The notes: generated by a model from the letters alone, not told the origin. A DNA stretch of 64,000 nt from Lindgomyces ingoldianus (GCF_010093535.1 NW_022985166.1:586890-650889); one strand, 5' to 3'. Counted from the stretch's first letter, positions 22,800-36,784 are shown. Translations and numbers: made by a program.

Positions 22800-25700
22800 G
22801 ATGGCTCGGAAGGTTCCAGGCATTGGAACGGCGACGCCCCAAGAGGCTGATCCAGAAGGAGAAGCAGCTTCTGACAACACCCTCCGCGCCTGCGCACTGG
22901 GGACGCACAGGGCAGGCACGTAAAGCGACCGCCCCGCCCGCGGCAGTACTGTAGGACCAGGGCCGAGAGCAGCCAGAGGCGGGCGCTGCCAGGGCCCCCG
23001 AAGAGGGAAGGCGCGCCCCAAGCCGGGTTAATTATGGGACAAAGCAACAGAGACAAAGCAGCGCGCGCACACCACACACCGTACAGGCACCGATGAGCCT
23101 GGCACGATGCGATGCACGCAGGACTGCACTGGCATTGGCAAAGACAGGCAGACAGGCCCGCTTGCAAGGTGGCAGTCGCATCGTCGTCGCCCCCCCGTCG
23201 CAGAATGCCGTCTGTCGTCCCAAGTCGTCGCTTGCGGCCAGGCCTGCTCACTCACTCACCACTGATCACTGACCACCGACCACCAGTGCGCCAGGATCGT
23301 CTTGGGTTAAGTCCGGCTAGTACATACACTGGAGGGCCACTGGCAGGCCGCCCGGCACGCATCCGCATCGTTGTCGTCGTCTTCGGCGGCAGCAGGCATT
23401 TGCGGTCTGACTCTCGCTGCGTCCTGGCTGGTGCGTCCTGGCTGGCTGCGAGCGTCAGGGTCCGTTGGCGGTTTGTCGCCATGGATGGATGGATCATGAT
23501 GCCTCCCCCATCACATCAGCCCCTCGACTCCCGAGCTGCGACCTGCGACCACGCCGTCATGGGATTTGATTATTCACGGCCGGCCCACCGCCATCTGACC
23601 CGCGACTTGCCAACTTGGTCCGCCCAGTCGCCGTGTGTCGTTTAGATAGTCCTTAGCCTGTCTCCTGCGCCGCCGCGACCATCGTCGCCAACTTCCAGCA
23701 TCTGATGGTTTTGCGCGTTGTGTGCGCCTCCTCAGCTTCCTCATCGCTCCCTCTGATTGGCTGTGGCCGGCGCTGGAGTCTGCAAGAGGGGAGGCGATGC
23801 CGTCGTGCGCGTCGCTCCGGCGGTCTCGTCAGCCAGGCCCATCTCCATTTATTGCACCATTGCAGGACTGGGACGGCCCACTCCCACACGAAGTCATAAT
23901 CGCCATGGCCATGAGCGAGATTGTGAGATCCCTTACGCTGCAGCGCGGCTTGCTGCACCCGGCCAAGGCGGAGCACACGATGATGAAGACACCTCCCTTT
24001 GACAAACCTAGACACATTTGCGACGGCACGCTACCACCAACTCCCAAGACACTGGCCCAGCCTGTATCTAATTTTCAGACTAGTAATTACCGTAAGCGGG
24101 CTGAGGACTGGCATGGATGATGAGGGACACCTCCACAGATAGCGTTGTGTAGCCTGCTTGGTGCTGTTCTGCTTGCCTGGACGGGGCAACATGCACACAG
24201 GATCGATCCATCAATCAGCATCAGATGCTCGGCAGGCGGTCTGGAATGGCATTTCAGCGTGCATCATTCCGCTCATGCCGTGTTTGATTTGCTGCTGGGC
24301 CGACGGCTTACAGCCTCGCTGGCGACCTCACACAGACCGTTCCGAAAAGCAGATGCACCCCAACTCGTGCCTCTCTCCCAGCTGTTTGAGAAGATCGATA
24401 CGAATAGCGAGTGCCGCCATGGCTCGTTGCTGGCCTAATAATTGTCTTACCCCTAACCGTCATCTAATTCTGTGCCCGAGCCCTGTCCAACACGACACTG
24501 TTGCGGGCTGAGGTTTGGGCGAAGTGCCATTTGTGTGCTGATCGTTGGAATACTCATTTTACAAATTATTTTGCATCCCAATAAAGGAGCACTTCGCCGC
24601 TCGCATGCCTTGGTCAGTCGTGACCAGTCTCGCAAGTCTCTCATCCGGCGAATCAGCAGTGCGCCTAGGCCGACGCTAAAGAGCAATTCCTCTGAGGCCA
24701 GATTGTGCGGGTTCCAAGTTGAGGCAATCTGCACTGCAGGACCGCCCGCGAAACACGTATCGATACCCGCGCCGCTGCACTCACCCACTCTCATCAAGAT
24801 TCCACTGCCTCCACTCGTTAGCCTTCCTTCCGGCCTTGCTGCTTGGACAGAGTGGATGAGCGAAAGGCTAGGGTGCCCGCGGCTTTTTTGTTTCCAACTT
24901 CCACCACTGGTCCTGGCGCTGTGATTGCAAGCCGAGCAGTCGAGGGCACGACTAATTTGCATACGCATCTTTGACGCCTTAGGGGGCCGCGAAAATGCAA
25001 CCAGTTTGCATCGGGCGCCCGCGCTTCGCGAATCTGTCCTTCAACTCACAAAACCGGCACGCTCTGTATTGCTTTTCGAGTCGGCATTCACACTGGCGCT
25101 TTGCCAAATGAAACTTTTCTGTGGCATGACAGCCAGGGGTCCGGTGAGAGGCCAGCACCAATCGTGCAACCATTGATAATGCATTTCCGAAGGGCAACGC
25201 AAGGGAGAGACGCGGCACCGAGCCTAATTGTGTCGAAAGGTCAGCAATTTTTGTGTCTGCTCCGGCGCTGTGATCCGTTGGGGTTTTTAGGAAATTGCTC
25301 CACCACGAACGCCTCTCTGTGTGGAGCGACCAGCGAAACACGAGACGCCTTGCCCCAGTCCACTTTCAGCACTATCGGACCGGGATATAATACGAAACGC
25401 ACACGTAATCATCTCCAGATAGAGTGGCACATGCCACCCTTTTCAACATCTATTGATGATGCGATGTGGGGAGTCACAATTGAGGACTGTTCTCTCTATC
25501 GGGGTCCATGTGAGCATAGCACAACTTCACGTATGCTGTAACTCCTAGTAAGTGCTTTCGTTAACGACCAACTTGCAATGTCGCAAGGCGAATTCCAATT
25601 TCTATCCTTGTTCTCTTTGATAATCAATATATTTCCTCAAACTCCCCCCTTCGTCAAAATATTGTTCAAAATATCGTGCCTGTACCTTTTCACATGATAA

Positions 25701-28700
25701 ATTCAAGCAAAGAATTCAGCTGTAGACATAATGCAGGGTTGCATCGCCCTGATATGCGGTAGTGCACACATAAGTTCGAGGTTCTCTTGAATGAGGCGAA
25801 AACGGACTTTGACAATGATGCAAACACTCCTTCCTGTACTCCCCTTCCTTTTCCATCTGACGCTAGGGCACGAGGCCTTCGACCGTTCTTTGTCAGTGGG
25901 ACGACAACGCCAGCATGGGGTTACGTGAGGGTGTAGGTCGGCCGTTCGGTATGCCTGCAGAGCAAGACTTCACGCCATTGTATGTTGTCGTAATGCTTCA
26001 AAATACGGACTTGCCCCTAAGACCACAGCAGTGGTTGCTGGTAATGAAGTCAGTTTAGCTATCACGGACTTCGACAAATCTTGGTCTGGCGCATCTAGGT
26101 CCCTCCCTTGCATACCCGGCCAAGGATCCAAGAGATGTTGGGATATGTGCCGGTGATGGAGGGTGGTTCGGAACTTACCAACTTGGGGCGACAAATGCAA
26201 TGCAACGGGCCACCAAGTACCTCCCAGAGGTGAAATTCAGGAGCACATCTGCCGGCCAGTAGCTTTTGAGTGTGGAGCACATCTGGCCGACTTCCTTCTC
26301 AGATTACGTCTAATTCTCCACTAATTGCGCCCAAATCAACATCTTTGGTTGAGGTGGAGGGACTCTAGCTCTGGTAGTATATCAAGTCGGAGGTTTGGGA
26401 CTGGTGCATTCAAAGGAGGCTTAAAGGACTTGCAATGTCTGGGCTAAATGTGTGGTCTAGATGAGGCAGATTAAATACATTATTCAGCATACGATACACA
26501 GGGGTTTGTGGGTGAACAGCAATAACCCCTGCTTTGGGCGTAATCCAAACCGGTCCAAGGATTGATATCCGTGATACGACGACCGTGGGAAGGATTGATG
26601 CTTCCACCAACAAGAAACAAGACTGCGCTTGTAGCCGCATATCCAGGATACTGAACCTACATCTACCTCCAGTGAGCAAATTTGCGAATGCGAGCCCGTC
26701 AGACCGACCAATACAGTGAAGTTGATAGTGCTAGTGCGGTGTGGACGTGGATGGCGATGAGAGCTTTCGAGGCTGAAAACTGGGCTTGATCCGGAAGGAA
26801 CTCGGCAACTCCAAGGTTTTACACAAAGATAGCCCACCTTCACAATTACGAGTGAGGCGCTTGGATGATCGAGTCGTTGGATGCGTTGGGTGTGCGACGT
26901 GCCTAGGCTGTATTAGGAAGCATTATTAGTTCTTTCCACGGCACGCCGCGCTGAGACGCACCGCGCCTTGGACTTGTCTTTCCACGACACACACACCACG
27001 CTACTGGTCGATTATTTATTGTCGTCGATTATTTCGGCTCTATTCCTTCAACAATCTTCGACCACCGAGCAGCGCCCAAGGATACTGCCCTAGTGCGTTT
27101 CTTCTCCATGCAATAGTCCTCTCGGGGTAGTGGGCTCCGTCAAGGCGGAGTGACACCTTCGTGCCTAAGTGGTTGAGGGGCAATAGTGGTGAAAACTCTA
27201 TCGGAACCCATGGAAGGCAGCAACTCTAGCCCGTCACGACTTGTTTTGTCTTTTCAACTATGTCCACCGGTCGCTGCTGCCCACGTACGGTGGAGATTCG
27301 ACTACGCCCCCGAAGTGGATCCGCTGGCAAGCCGCAAGAAACGGATGATAAAAAGTTGTGGTGGAAGGAGATCAAGTTCCGGTAAATAGATCATCTGGTT
27401 CTGCATTAGGCTGAAGGAATATGGAGCAGCAGGCCGCTGTCCGGAAGCCAACAGTCCCTCAGCTTACCCACACCACACAACGCATGGATCACGGCTGGAC
27501 TAGCTGTGGTTTGAAAAGCGCGTCAAGGCTGTGAACGCTGAACACGGCCACTCTCACCACCCATGCTGTTTTTGCTTCCATCAGTTACGAGTGTGGCGAG
27601 CTCGGTGGGGGCAACTCCACGAGAACAGCGTCTCGGGGGCTTGGGCTTAGCCTCGTTGTCCTCCAACCTCTAGATCCCACCTTGACCCCCGCCTTCTGCA
27701 AAAAGTAAGACGGTCTCCGACGAATGACGTTGTTCGACGCCACGCATCAAAGCAATTACTCTCTGCAGGAAAGAGGTTCAGAATTCCGAATCCAAGGCAT
27801 CCATCACCGGTCTGATGGATCGTGACTTTTGTCCTGGTATCCTGGAAATAGGAGAGGGTTTCGTACCGCCATTGTGTCATTATCCTTTTAGAAGCAGCCA
27901 CTTGGGCAGATATTTTGCTTGCTTGTACATCTGACTACGTTACGGCATTGTGACTGGCTGGCCAACGCCGTGGAAGTAGGTACATGCTCCCTCCGGCGGG
28001 ATCGATGCTGCATACGAAACATTGTCAGCTCGCGATTTGCATCCACGCTGAAGTTATCAGCAGCAAGTATTGGTCTTGGATCCCGAAACTAAATAACGGC
28101 GTGAGCAACTTGTCGCCCGCCCCGATGCACAGATGACCCAGCGAAGGAAGCGCCTGTATCCTGTATCCCGATGCTGCTGGCCCTGTCACGGCGGGTGGGT
28201 ACTGTTCGCGGGGAACCTCCACTCAGAAAGTCCGCCACATATTTTGGCTTCCTTGCGGTCTCGCGAGTAGTTCTCTGTGGCCTTCAAACAGTCGTGTTCT
28301 CAGCGTTCACAGGAACGTTGCAGGATGCTCTTTGCCGTCTGCTCACCAGTGCATCGTCCAATACCACCAGGCCCGCTGGATCCGACATCGACAAATATTG
28401 AGCCAGGCTATGCTATTGACTGAATCATGTGCTGCCTTAATTAGTCGCCGGCAGGTTGGCGAAACGCCTCTGCAAAATGCGAACAATCCACGCTTCCATG
28501 CTCTTCGTTCGATGAGCGGCCAGGAGCGGCAATGGTTATCTGCGATTATTTTTTGAATAGAACGTTCGATAGCGGCTTGGTCCTCGCCTGACACAACTCC
28601 GCGCTGCAAATGCTAAGGACTTCATGCAAGGACGACAAGGCAACTCTCTCTCCACACCACCACTTTCTGGCGCCCAACATCCACACCTCATCAGTGTCAG

Positions 28701-31394
28701 AACCGAACAAGGCACTGATGGAGCAGATCACGACACTCGTCTCATCAGCAGCATGATCCATTGACGTCGTACATGTTGGATCCGAACCTCTTCTCGCCGC
28801 TCGCCGCCCGCCGCTCCGTGGAGCATTACTCCTTCATTGCACAATCTTTCAGCATTCCTTAGAGAGCTTCAACACATGCAACGGAAATATCTACTTCCCT
28901 AACGCGGGACAGTCCTCCATGCCACGCCACCTGCAGGATACTGACTGGCGCACATGTCCTTGGCACTTTATGGTTGGTAGGGATAGAGAGCATCTCCAGA
29001 TATGCAGTCAGAGGTTTCGCTAACTTCCACCACTCCTCTCTTAACACCGCCAGGCAACTTGTGTGTAGCGTGAGGGAATACTCTCAATCACCGGTTGCTA
29101 AAGCAAGATGCCGCAAGAAGCCGTGGTCTCGAGGCTGTCGGACGCGCGAAATGTTTCACTGGCTCACACAAACGGGGTGCCGACCAATAAAATCCCACTC
29201 TGCCCGACCCATGATGCTCCTTTCTCGCTATCTCGAGGTTTGATGGGTGCATCCATTATGACGAGAGAGTCTGTGTTCTGCAGGCTTCGGTAAAACTACT
29301 TATTTCTGGAACCAGTCCTTTTTGCTTCGCTTCATCTCCTATAATTGATTCAGTTTGATCAAATCGTGATCCCCAGCCCTCTTCGGATGGTTGTGTCACA
29401 GTTCGAGATTTTTTCTGCAAGCCGTATCACTCCGGTCGTGGCATGAATCCTTGCCTAGCCGGCCCTTTGCTCTGCTTCAACAAGTCCGCTTCTTCCGGCT
29501 CCACATGGGTATCGTTTTCAGTCTTACGTCGTCCTTCCCTGGTCAGACATGATTTTTTCTTTCGCAACACCGCGGGATGTCCACACACACGCACATTCTG
29601 CCGGTCACACGTCGCTTTGTTCTACCTGCCTTACCTCCTTACCTGCCCGGCTGCCAGCTTCCGGAAAAGAGCATTGGGCTTTCCAGTCCGCCGATCTCCA
29701 CACACCTATCTCTCCATTCCTTGGACTTCCTGGAGTACGAGTGCATCGGCCGGCTGAATCTGTTTCGGAGATGGATCCTAAAGAGCCATGTACATGAGCG
29801 TACATTCTCAGGACGTGTTAAGACGGGGCAGGCCAGCTTAAATTCCCCCGACGCCAAGGTATCCCAGTGCACTTGACTGCAGCATTGCAGCGCTTCACAT
29901 CCTACCGCTCGGCATCAATAGTATTGAGCCACGGGCTGCCGCAACCTGTGTGCACGAGACTGCAGCATAACCCGAAAGCATATGAAGCCAACCGCAACAC
30001 AAGGCAAATTTCGCCAACCCAACCCCAATCTGACATGGTGTTGGAGCCTCCGGACAACAGGCGCGCTTCGCAGCAGGAATTATTGATCATTTCATCCCAC
30101 ACACAACTATGTACAAAGTCTTTCATGTACCGCACACTGACTACGTCTTTTCTTAGAACTCATATCACATACTATTTGCAATCATCCTGTTATATGCCTG
30201 CCTCCCAAACCGCAGCCTGCATCCAACTATCGCTCAGCAAGGCGGAGTCTGCTTTAGATGACGTGCGACGGCAACGTCGCAGCCTCAACGATTCGATTCG
30301 TAATAGGGAGAGGACCAGACCACTTTCGCTCCGCTCACCCCATTCAATGCCTCATCAAACTTTTGGGGTCTGCTTCTCGATGGCGCTCTGTGGTCATATT
30401 AGGCTCTGATATTTTCGTTGCTCGTCGTGTAGTACTTGTGGACCTTTGCCTTGAAATTATTTATTATGGCTGGGCATCCATGGATTCATGCCGCCCACGT
30501 AGGATCCGGTTCCAGTAATAGCGACACCGGTATCGATGCTGGACTTAAGTATCGTTCATATCCACGGAGAACGCCCCACCGAGCTGTCCACGGCGCCGAA
30601 ATCGGGCTGAGATCAAAGCCACTCCGTACTGGGGCATTTCTCCATAGCGTCGAGGAAAGAACCAAACCATCCTCATCGCCCTCCAACAGCAATTGTAGAT
30701 TCATCATGTCTTCTATGACCATAGCTTTCTGGTTATTAACCACGCCTACCTGCATCAAATCTAGATATGACACGCAAGTTCTAGTGCACCACCTTGTTGC
30801 TCGATTTGTCTTGATTTGGTCGGTCGCTCAGTTTCCAGAGCATTACTCTTCTCTGGGCTAAATCTTTCATTTTTATGATGTTCGATGATCCATGTAATGA
30901 GAATAACTACTTTCATTAAGCCAGGCAGGTTCTCCGTTCCATCCTGTGCTATACTCGCGAACCCTCGAATGCTTTCCCCAATTGGGGATGGACTACCTAT
31001 TTCGTTGCAGCGTTGAAGATCCGGTTTCCGCTTTAGCTAGGACTGAAATATGGAGAGTTTCTAAAGCAGACCATAGTCGCATCAGAGCTTACCGTATTTC
31101 CATGATATCTCTGGTAAGAGATAAAATGTTAGTAAGAGTGGGTGTGTTCTAGCGACAAATGGGAGAATCCTAACTGTCTTTCCAGAGGATTTGAGCCGTG
31201 AGGACCAGCAAAGAATATCCTCGTCGCAAGTCTAGCAAGATACTAGGCCCACAAGGGTTCCAAAATCTTGATTGATACACAATCTGTATATTTACAATCA
31301 TGTGCCTGCCCTTCCCTCTCATTCATCAGACATTCTACATATATCCTACACTCGGTCTCTTCCTCTCCCTCTCAAGCCCACTCAGGACTAAAGT
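22800..31394. other. 8.6-kb gene-poor region
   Basis: I find no frame with a recognisable family, no tRNA and no convincing spliced gene on either strand. The first 1.2 kb (to about 24.0 kb) is GC-rich with many GC-rich words and is probably the promoter and long leader of the cyclin gene. The remainder is of balanced composition, without obvious tandem repeats and without the TA excess seen at 17-18 kb or 59 kb, so it does not look like RIP-decayed transposon DNA. The longest frames (22643-23251 minus, 24472-24924 plus, 25101-25541 plus, 29867-30409 plus) look like chance frames. A long regulatory region or non-coding transcripts are possible but not shown. Confidence 0.5.
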
Positions 31395-32930
31395 TCAGAA
31401 AAGCCTATTCTCCGCACTAGCCTTAACGGCCTTCCTCCTAGCCTCCTGCCTCTTCCTATCCTTAGCCTCACCCGGCACCTTAAAGAACAAACTCGGGCTT
31501 TGTCCCTCCTTAACTGTATGGCTCAAATACCCTCTATGCGCAGGATCCCTATAGTACTCGATGTCCCTTCTCGACGTCGCATCCGCTAGCCTGTATTTGT
31601 ATTTCGCCGAAACCTCGGCCCAGACTGCATTGAAAGCTGTCTGCTTCGCTTCTTCGGGAGTATCTGGGTTGCTGAGGGTGGTGCAATGTTCAGAAAGCGA
31701 CTTAGCGAGCGGAAGAGTACGAGCGATGAATGCGGGATCGGCGTCGAGCGAGACGGTGGGGTGTGCGTCTCCGCGAAGCACGCGTTTGATAGAGTCCGGT
31801 GAGTAGAAGCGTGTGGACACAGTGCCACCTAATGCTTCAACTCGCGCGATGGCGGCTGCGGAGGCTCGCGATACGATAATGTTTATGGGAGACTTTAGCT
31901 TATCGGCATTCTGCAAGTGGTGTTAGTAAATTGTGAAGGATGAGGTGAGCTGCTGCAGGTGAGATTGGGGATTGCGGGACGATTTAGGATATCAATAATA
32001 AGGCAAGCGGGGCACTCATGCTTCGCTCATGCTGTAGCCCGGATCGGTGTTGGATTTGGGGAGCATCTCTAAATCTGTTGCGAAGGATTCAGAGGATGAT
32101 GGTTCGTGGGATGTACAATCCAAACCCAACACTTGAGGCATCCCATTCTTGTGCCGCTTTCCCGGGACTGTACCAAAAGCCCGGCCGATGTTGGTTCATT
32201 TTGTTTCGGGATTGGAGAAGGTGGAAGAGGAGAAGTCCGGTTTTACATACCCTCGAAAGCAGTTTGACGCCATCTTTTTTAACGCCGTGTACACACCTTG
32301 TCCTGTTTAAATCCTTGATTGTGATTGGCTTGGTAGGATCGAGGCGGCCTTGGTCTATCCACCACTGGATTCTGTCGAGGTTGATGGGGGTCATTTCGAC
32401 TTTGAATCTGGGAAAAATGTGGTTAGCAGAATGATCAATTGATACCGCCTTGTCCAGCATCAGCAACGCCATACCGGTTCCGTAGCAATCAAAACCGCGA
32501 GCATGCCTTAAGATTTCAAATGAGGATTTTGCACTTACGATACATATTTATTCTTTCCCCTCGGCGGCTGCGTTATCTCCAAAGGGGTCTGCCCACCCTG
32601 AAACCTTGCCGGCACCTTTCCGTGCGCATGTTGACCCTTTTGACCCCTTCCAGCCGTTTTACCCTTTCCCGATGCTGGTCCCCGTCCTCGTCTAATCTTC
32701 TTATTATATGCACCACGATTGTCAGAGAGATTGGAAAGAATCGAGGCGGAGCGGTGCTGGATGGGGAGGAGGAAAGGCGCCAGCAATGGCATTATGGGGG
32801 AGGCATGGTGTACTGAGAAGACATTAGAGACCAAGCGGAGGGGATTGAGCCGCGGTGGCATCGTTGTCGGTGTGGATTTGTTGATGGAGTTTTCGTGGTG
32901 CTCATCGGAGCTCTGCGAGGAAATTGTCAT
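31395..32930 (-). CDS. MRPL10: Mitochondrial large-subunit ribosomal protein uL15m
   Basis: Three exons (32539-32930, 32251-32407, 31395-31910) with introns of 131 and 340 bp; 354 residues. The uL15 core is plain: GAYNKKIRRGRGPASGKGKT, GRGQKGQHAHGKVPARFQGG and QTPLEITQPPRGKNKYVS, then across the first splice FKVEMTPINLDRIQWWIDQG. The last exon gives KSPINIIVSRASAAAIARVE, the conserved uL15 C-terminal fold, followed by a fungal extension (FYSPDSIKRVL, DIEYYRDPAHRGYL). Family knowledge: uL15m sits in the large subunit of the mitochondrial ribosome; the yeast gene is MRPL10. The first ATG (32930) gives an acidic, Ser-rich start. The ATG at 32861 (MPPRLNPLRLVSNVFSVH) looks far more like a mitochondrial presequence and may be the true start, giving 331 residues. 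Confidence 0.92.
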
Positions 32931-34214
32931 TACATAAGCTATTTTTTTTTTGAATAGTTCTTGGCAAGGCTTAATCCCCTCGTAAATGTATACCGTTTAA
33001 CTGAATAAGAGAATTGGGCTGCTTTTGATTCAGACCATGCAATACGAATACAAGGCTAAATTTTATACGATAATACTCATCGACTGAAGGATTCATACCA
33101 TCTAGCTGAGGGTGCTGAGAGTATTACAAACGAGGTAAATTACATCTAACATGTTGAAGCTCGCGGCTGAATGCGCGAGGATAAGCAGTTGGCTGAGGGA
33201 CTTAAAGAACGCTGAGGAACGATATAACAACTCACATCTGAGACGAGAACATATCCGACTTTTTGCTTAGACTTGCTTCAAGTGCGGATCTTTTATGGGA
33301 ATCGCTGCCCTCCCCAGCTTCCTCTAACCTGACGCCTACATTGACTATAACATTGTAGGTGAGAAGCGCCCACAGACATCTCCATGGTGATTAGACTAGA
33401 GTAAGTGCAGCCTGGCAACCGTAAGATATAGCAAGTGTCGTGAAACTTGGAATTGCCATATTCCTCCTGCTCGAAAGATAATCTTGTGATATCGAGAATT
33501 CCAACTCGTTATACCTATTTATGTGCTCATATCTAGTGGAGGATCATGTAGATGTTAACTAGAGGCGTCAAAAACCTGCGCAGAGTGTAAATTATAGCTA
33601 TCCTGATGCAGTATAAACGCGTGCTACTCGGAATATGACCAGTTCCATTATTGGACTAACCATAATCAGTGCAAACGGGAGATATCGAATCTTTCCCAGG
33701 GAGTAGTATGTTAGCAGAGCTAACAAAAACACACGGAAAGAAACCCCAGTCCCAGTGCGCCACAACCGGAAGGACGAGTCTACCCAGATCTTGTACTCTA
33801 TTGACTTGGAGATCCTCTATCATAGCTTCAGGCAGTATAGTTGAAGTATAGTCAAATCGTAGTGAACCCTAATACGTAACGGGAAGCCATGACATCTATC
33901 TCCACAATCCTGACTATTCTTTCAGAGTTGAAGGGCCAACATCGACCAGTCGAGACGGCAACAAGAAATCGTGGCGGTTCGCTGGTAAAATTCTAATGTT
34001 TTCAATTGTAGCTTTGCAGCGAGGTTTGCGCGGCGAGAAAGAGGGTTCCAAGGGATTCAGAGGGAGAATGCCTGGCCATGTATTAGATTGGCATACATTA
34101 ACGCGTCAGTAATAAGTAGCGTCAGTTCCCGTAGATTTACGGTATTACCAGGCAAAGTAAACACAATACCAAGAACCTTCTATACCATCGTCCATCTTTC
34201 TTTTTCAGGAAAGA
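32931..34214. other. Decayed intergenic region
   Basis: About 1.3 kb, AT-leaning, with only short frames such as 33669-33851 plus, none recognisable. Confidence 0.5.
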
Positions 34215-34808
34215 TCAAGACGGTAGTGTGGGCTCGTCACATCCCAGGACAACATCAATGCAGAAAGTCTCCGTAGGTCTCTCTAAGGCTTTAGGAAACG
34301 CAGAAAATAGGACTTGTACGAAAGGCGCAAAGCGATCACAATATAGATTGGCGAGATTAGAGGTTGGCCAACCTGAAGGAATGTAATAACGAAGAGAGAG
34401 GTGATCGAGAGCCTGTATTGTTGCTCTCGCTAATGATCTCTCTCTCGCCATGTGTAAAGCCTGAGGACATGTTGACAAGAGTTCTTCCAAAGAACTTTCG
34501 TGGAGTTTCGACTCTAGATTATTCTGTGCGAGAAAGCGTCTAGTCAGTAGTGAAGTATCTTACACCAAATAGTTATTTGATTTTTGAAGCATTCCAGTGG
34601 AAGCCAAACTATGGCCTGGTTGCTACTCATGTATGAAATAAATATGGCTGAAGCGTAACTCACGGCTAGATACCATCCATACCCTTGCCATAGAAAGGAG
34701 AAAGAGGTGGTTTAATGATGGAGTCTGCGAATATGATTGTGAGACGCTGTGCTGTAACAAGGTCCCTGTCCGCTGCAGAAGGCGTGAATTCGGGGAGTTT
34801 CGGGGATT
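34215..34808 (-). pseudogene. Coding-like fragments, probable gene remnant
   Basis: Two stretches on the minus strand read like real protein but cannot be joined. The upstream one (34808-34669) reads KLPEFTPSAADRDLVTAQRL, then IIFADSIIKPPLSPFYGKGM and ends at a TAG; it has no ATG and a stop lies just before it. The downstream one (about 34520-34215) begins after a CTCGCACAG acceptor-like site and reads NNLESKLHESSLEELLS, RERSLARATIQALDHLSL and YCDRFAPFVQVLFSAFP to a TGA. Every GT-AG pair I tried between them gives a stop. I do not recognise the family. It lies head to head with the Atg22-like gene, so its promoter would overlap that gene's. It could also be a real gene with an unusual first exon. 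Confidence 0.4.
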
Positions 34809-34902
34809 ACTAATTTGATTGACCATAGCGCTAGCCCCAACGCGGCTCGTGGGATCCCGTTTCGGAAAGCGCCGTCCTCACCTCTCTGTTCACTTGTAAC
34901 AA

Positions 34903-36729
34903 ATGTCAACATCAAACTTCTCCAAAATGCCATCCGACGAGATGGTGAGGCCACGCTTAGCTGCCCGCTACGAAGGAGAAGATACAAGCATAATCACGCA
35001 GCGAGAGCTCAATGGTTGGTACTCGTATGCCATTGCCGCCGAGGTTTTTGCTGTAGTGGCTACTGGTAAGTAAATAGATTTTCTAAATTATAGCTGAAAC
35101 AGACTACTGATTATAATGCGAAAGGGGCTTTCCTTCCGGTTACGCTAGAGCAGTTATCACGAGAACGAGGTTTTCTCTTCTCTGATAAGTCAAGACCGTG
35201 TGTTGCTCAAACTAGATCGCTAAGCGGCCAAGATTCGATGAGGAACCTTCTGACCAGAGCAAACGATGCGAAACAAGATCAATGTGTGATCAACTTCCTG
35301 GGTATGGGAATCACGACAGCTTCGTTTGCGATGTACACACAATCAGCTGCGGTGCTCGTACAGGCGATCACATTGATCTGCTTCAGCTCGTTTGCTGATC
35401 ATGGTATGAACCTCTTCACGTTTCTTAAAACTTAAAACTGAAATATACATAGGGCCCTACCGCAAGAAGATGCTGATGATGTTTGCATATACAGGATCTG
35501 TCGTCAGTGTGCTTTTCATCGTCATCAGTCCGGCAATTTACTATTTGGCTCCCATCCTGGCAATCATTGGCGTCACATGTCTTGGATGCTCGTTCACACT
35601 CCTCAATGCATTCCTACCATTACTAGTGTCAAATCATGAAGGGAAGTATATCGATGACTTCACATCCTCGGACTTTGAACTCGAGGCTCTCAACCCAGAA
35701 TCCAATATCCGACGCCATGATCCTGAGAAGCTCTCCCGTGATCTTCAACTCTCGGCGAACATATCCTCTAAAGGGGTAGGTCTAGGATACATGGCTGCCG
35801 TGTTTGTGCAATTAATCAGCGTCGTAATTCTGTTTATTTTCTCGAAGACATCTATCTCGAAAAGCAATCCAAGCCTTCCTATGCGAGTCGTCCTTTCTCT
35901 CGTCGGGATATGGTGGGCTACTTTCACTACCCCAACACTGCTTTGGCTTCGACCACGCCCTGGACCACCACTTCCTGTTCAGCTCAAACCTCATTCCCGT
36001 CAATTTAGCCGATACCGAACCTTCCTCTTCTACACCATGTTCTCTCTCTCCTCATTCTGGAACACTGTCAAACGCGCCTGGAGTCTACGACAAGTCTTTC
36101 TCTTCCTCACGGCCTGGTTCCTCCTTTCTGACGCCATCGCCACCATATCCGGCACCGCCGTTCTCTTCGCTCGCACTGAACTAGAGATGGGCACCATTGC
36201 CATCGCTCTTCTTTCGATAACTGTGATCGGTTCCGGTATTGTCGGTGCCTTTGCTTTACCGCGCATATCGGCTTGCTACTCTCTCGAACCAAAATCAGTA
36301 TTTCTACTCTGCGCCGTTCTCATAGAAATAGTGCCGCTCTACGGCCTTCTAGGCTACATCCCCGTCCTACAACGCGCCAAAGTCGGCGGCCTCCAACAAC
36401 CATGGGAAATCTATCCGCTAGGCGCCTTCCATGGCTTTATTATGGGCGGAATAAGCAGTTATAGTCGCAGCGTTTTCACCCCTCTGATTCCCGAGGGCAG
36501 TGAAGCTGCCTTCTTTGCTTTATTCGCCGTCACAGATAAAGGGTCTTCTGCGTTTGGGCCTGCGTTAGTTGGCTGGATAGTTGACAGAGCGGGTACAATT
36601 CGACCTGCATTTATATTTTTAGCTGTGTTGGCGTTGTGTCCGGGGCCACTGATATATATGGTTGATGTGGAGAGGGGGAGGGGGGATGCGGCGAGAATGG
36701 TGGAGACGGATGGGAGGAGGTGGGAATGA
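34903..36729 (+). CDS. ATG22: Atg22-like vacuolar amino-acid effluxer (MFS)
   Basis: Three exons (34903-35065, 35125-35403, 35453-36729; introns of 59 and 49 bp), 572 residues. The family signature follows the start: TQRELNGWYSYAIAAEVFAV, then across the first splice TGAFLPVTLEQLSRERGFLF, and SMRNLLTRANDAKQDQCV with the adjoining membrane helices. ADHGPYRKKMLM is formed across intron 2. About 12 hydrophobic segments and the terminal block AFFALFAVTDKGSSAFGPAL, typical of Atg22, are present. Family knowledge: Atg22 lies in the vacuolar membrane and exports leucine and other amino acids released by autophagy. Fungi often have several paralogues, so this may be an Atg22-2/-3 type. A long cytosolic loop (DDFTSSDFELEALNPESN) sits mid-protein. 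Confidence 0.9.
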
Positions 36730-36784
36730 GGGCATGGATTAGGGGCGTATTGCCGTGAGTAGGAAGTTGGCAAGAGTTAGATCT

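Noticed and set aside
22643..23251. 202-codon minus-strand frame in GC-rich DNA
   Set aside because: It overlaps the more convincing cyclin exons in another frame, is compositionally biased and has no recognisable domain.
24145..30518. Several frames of 90-180 codons
   Set aside because: No family, no consistent codon pattern and overlapping frames on both strands; expected by chance in GC-balanced DNA.
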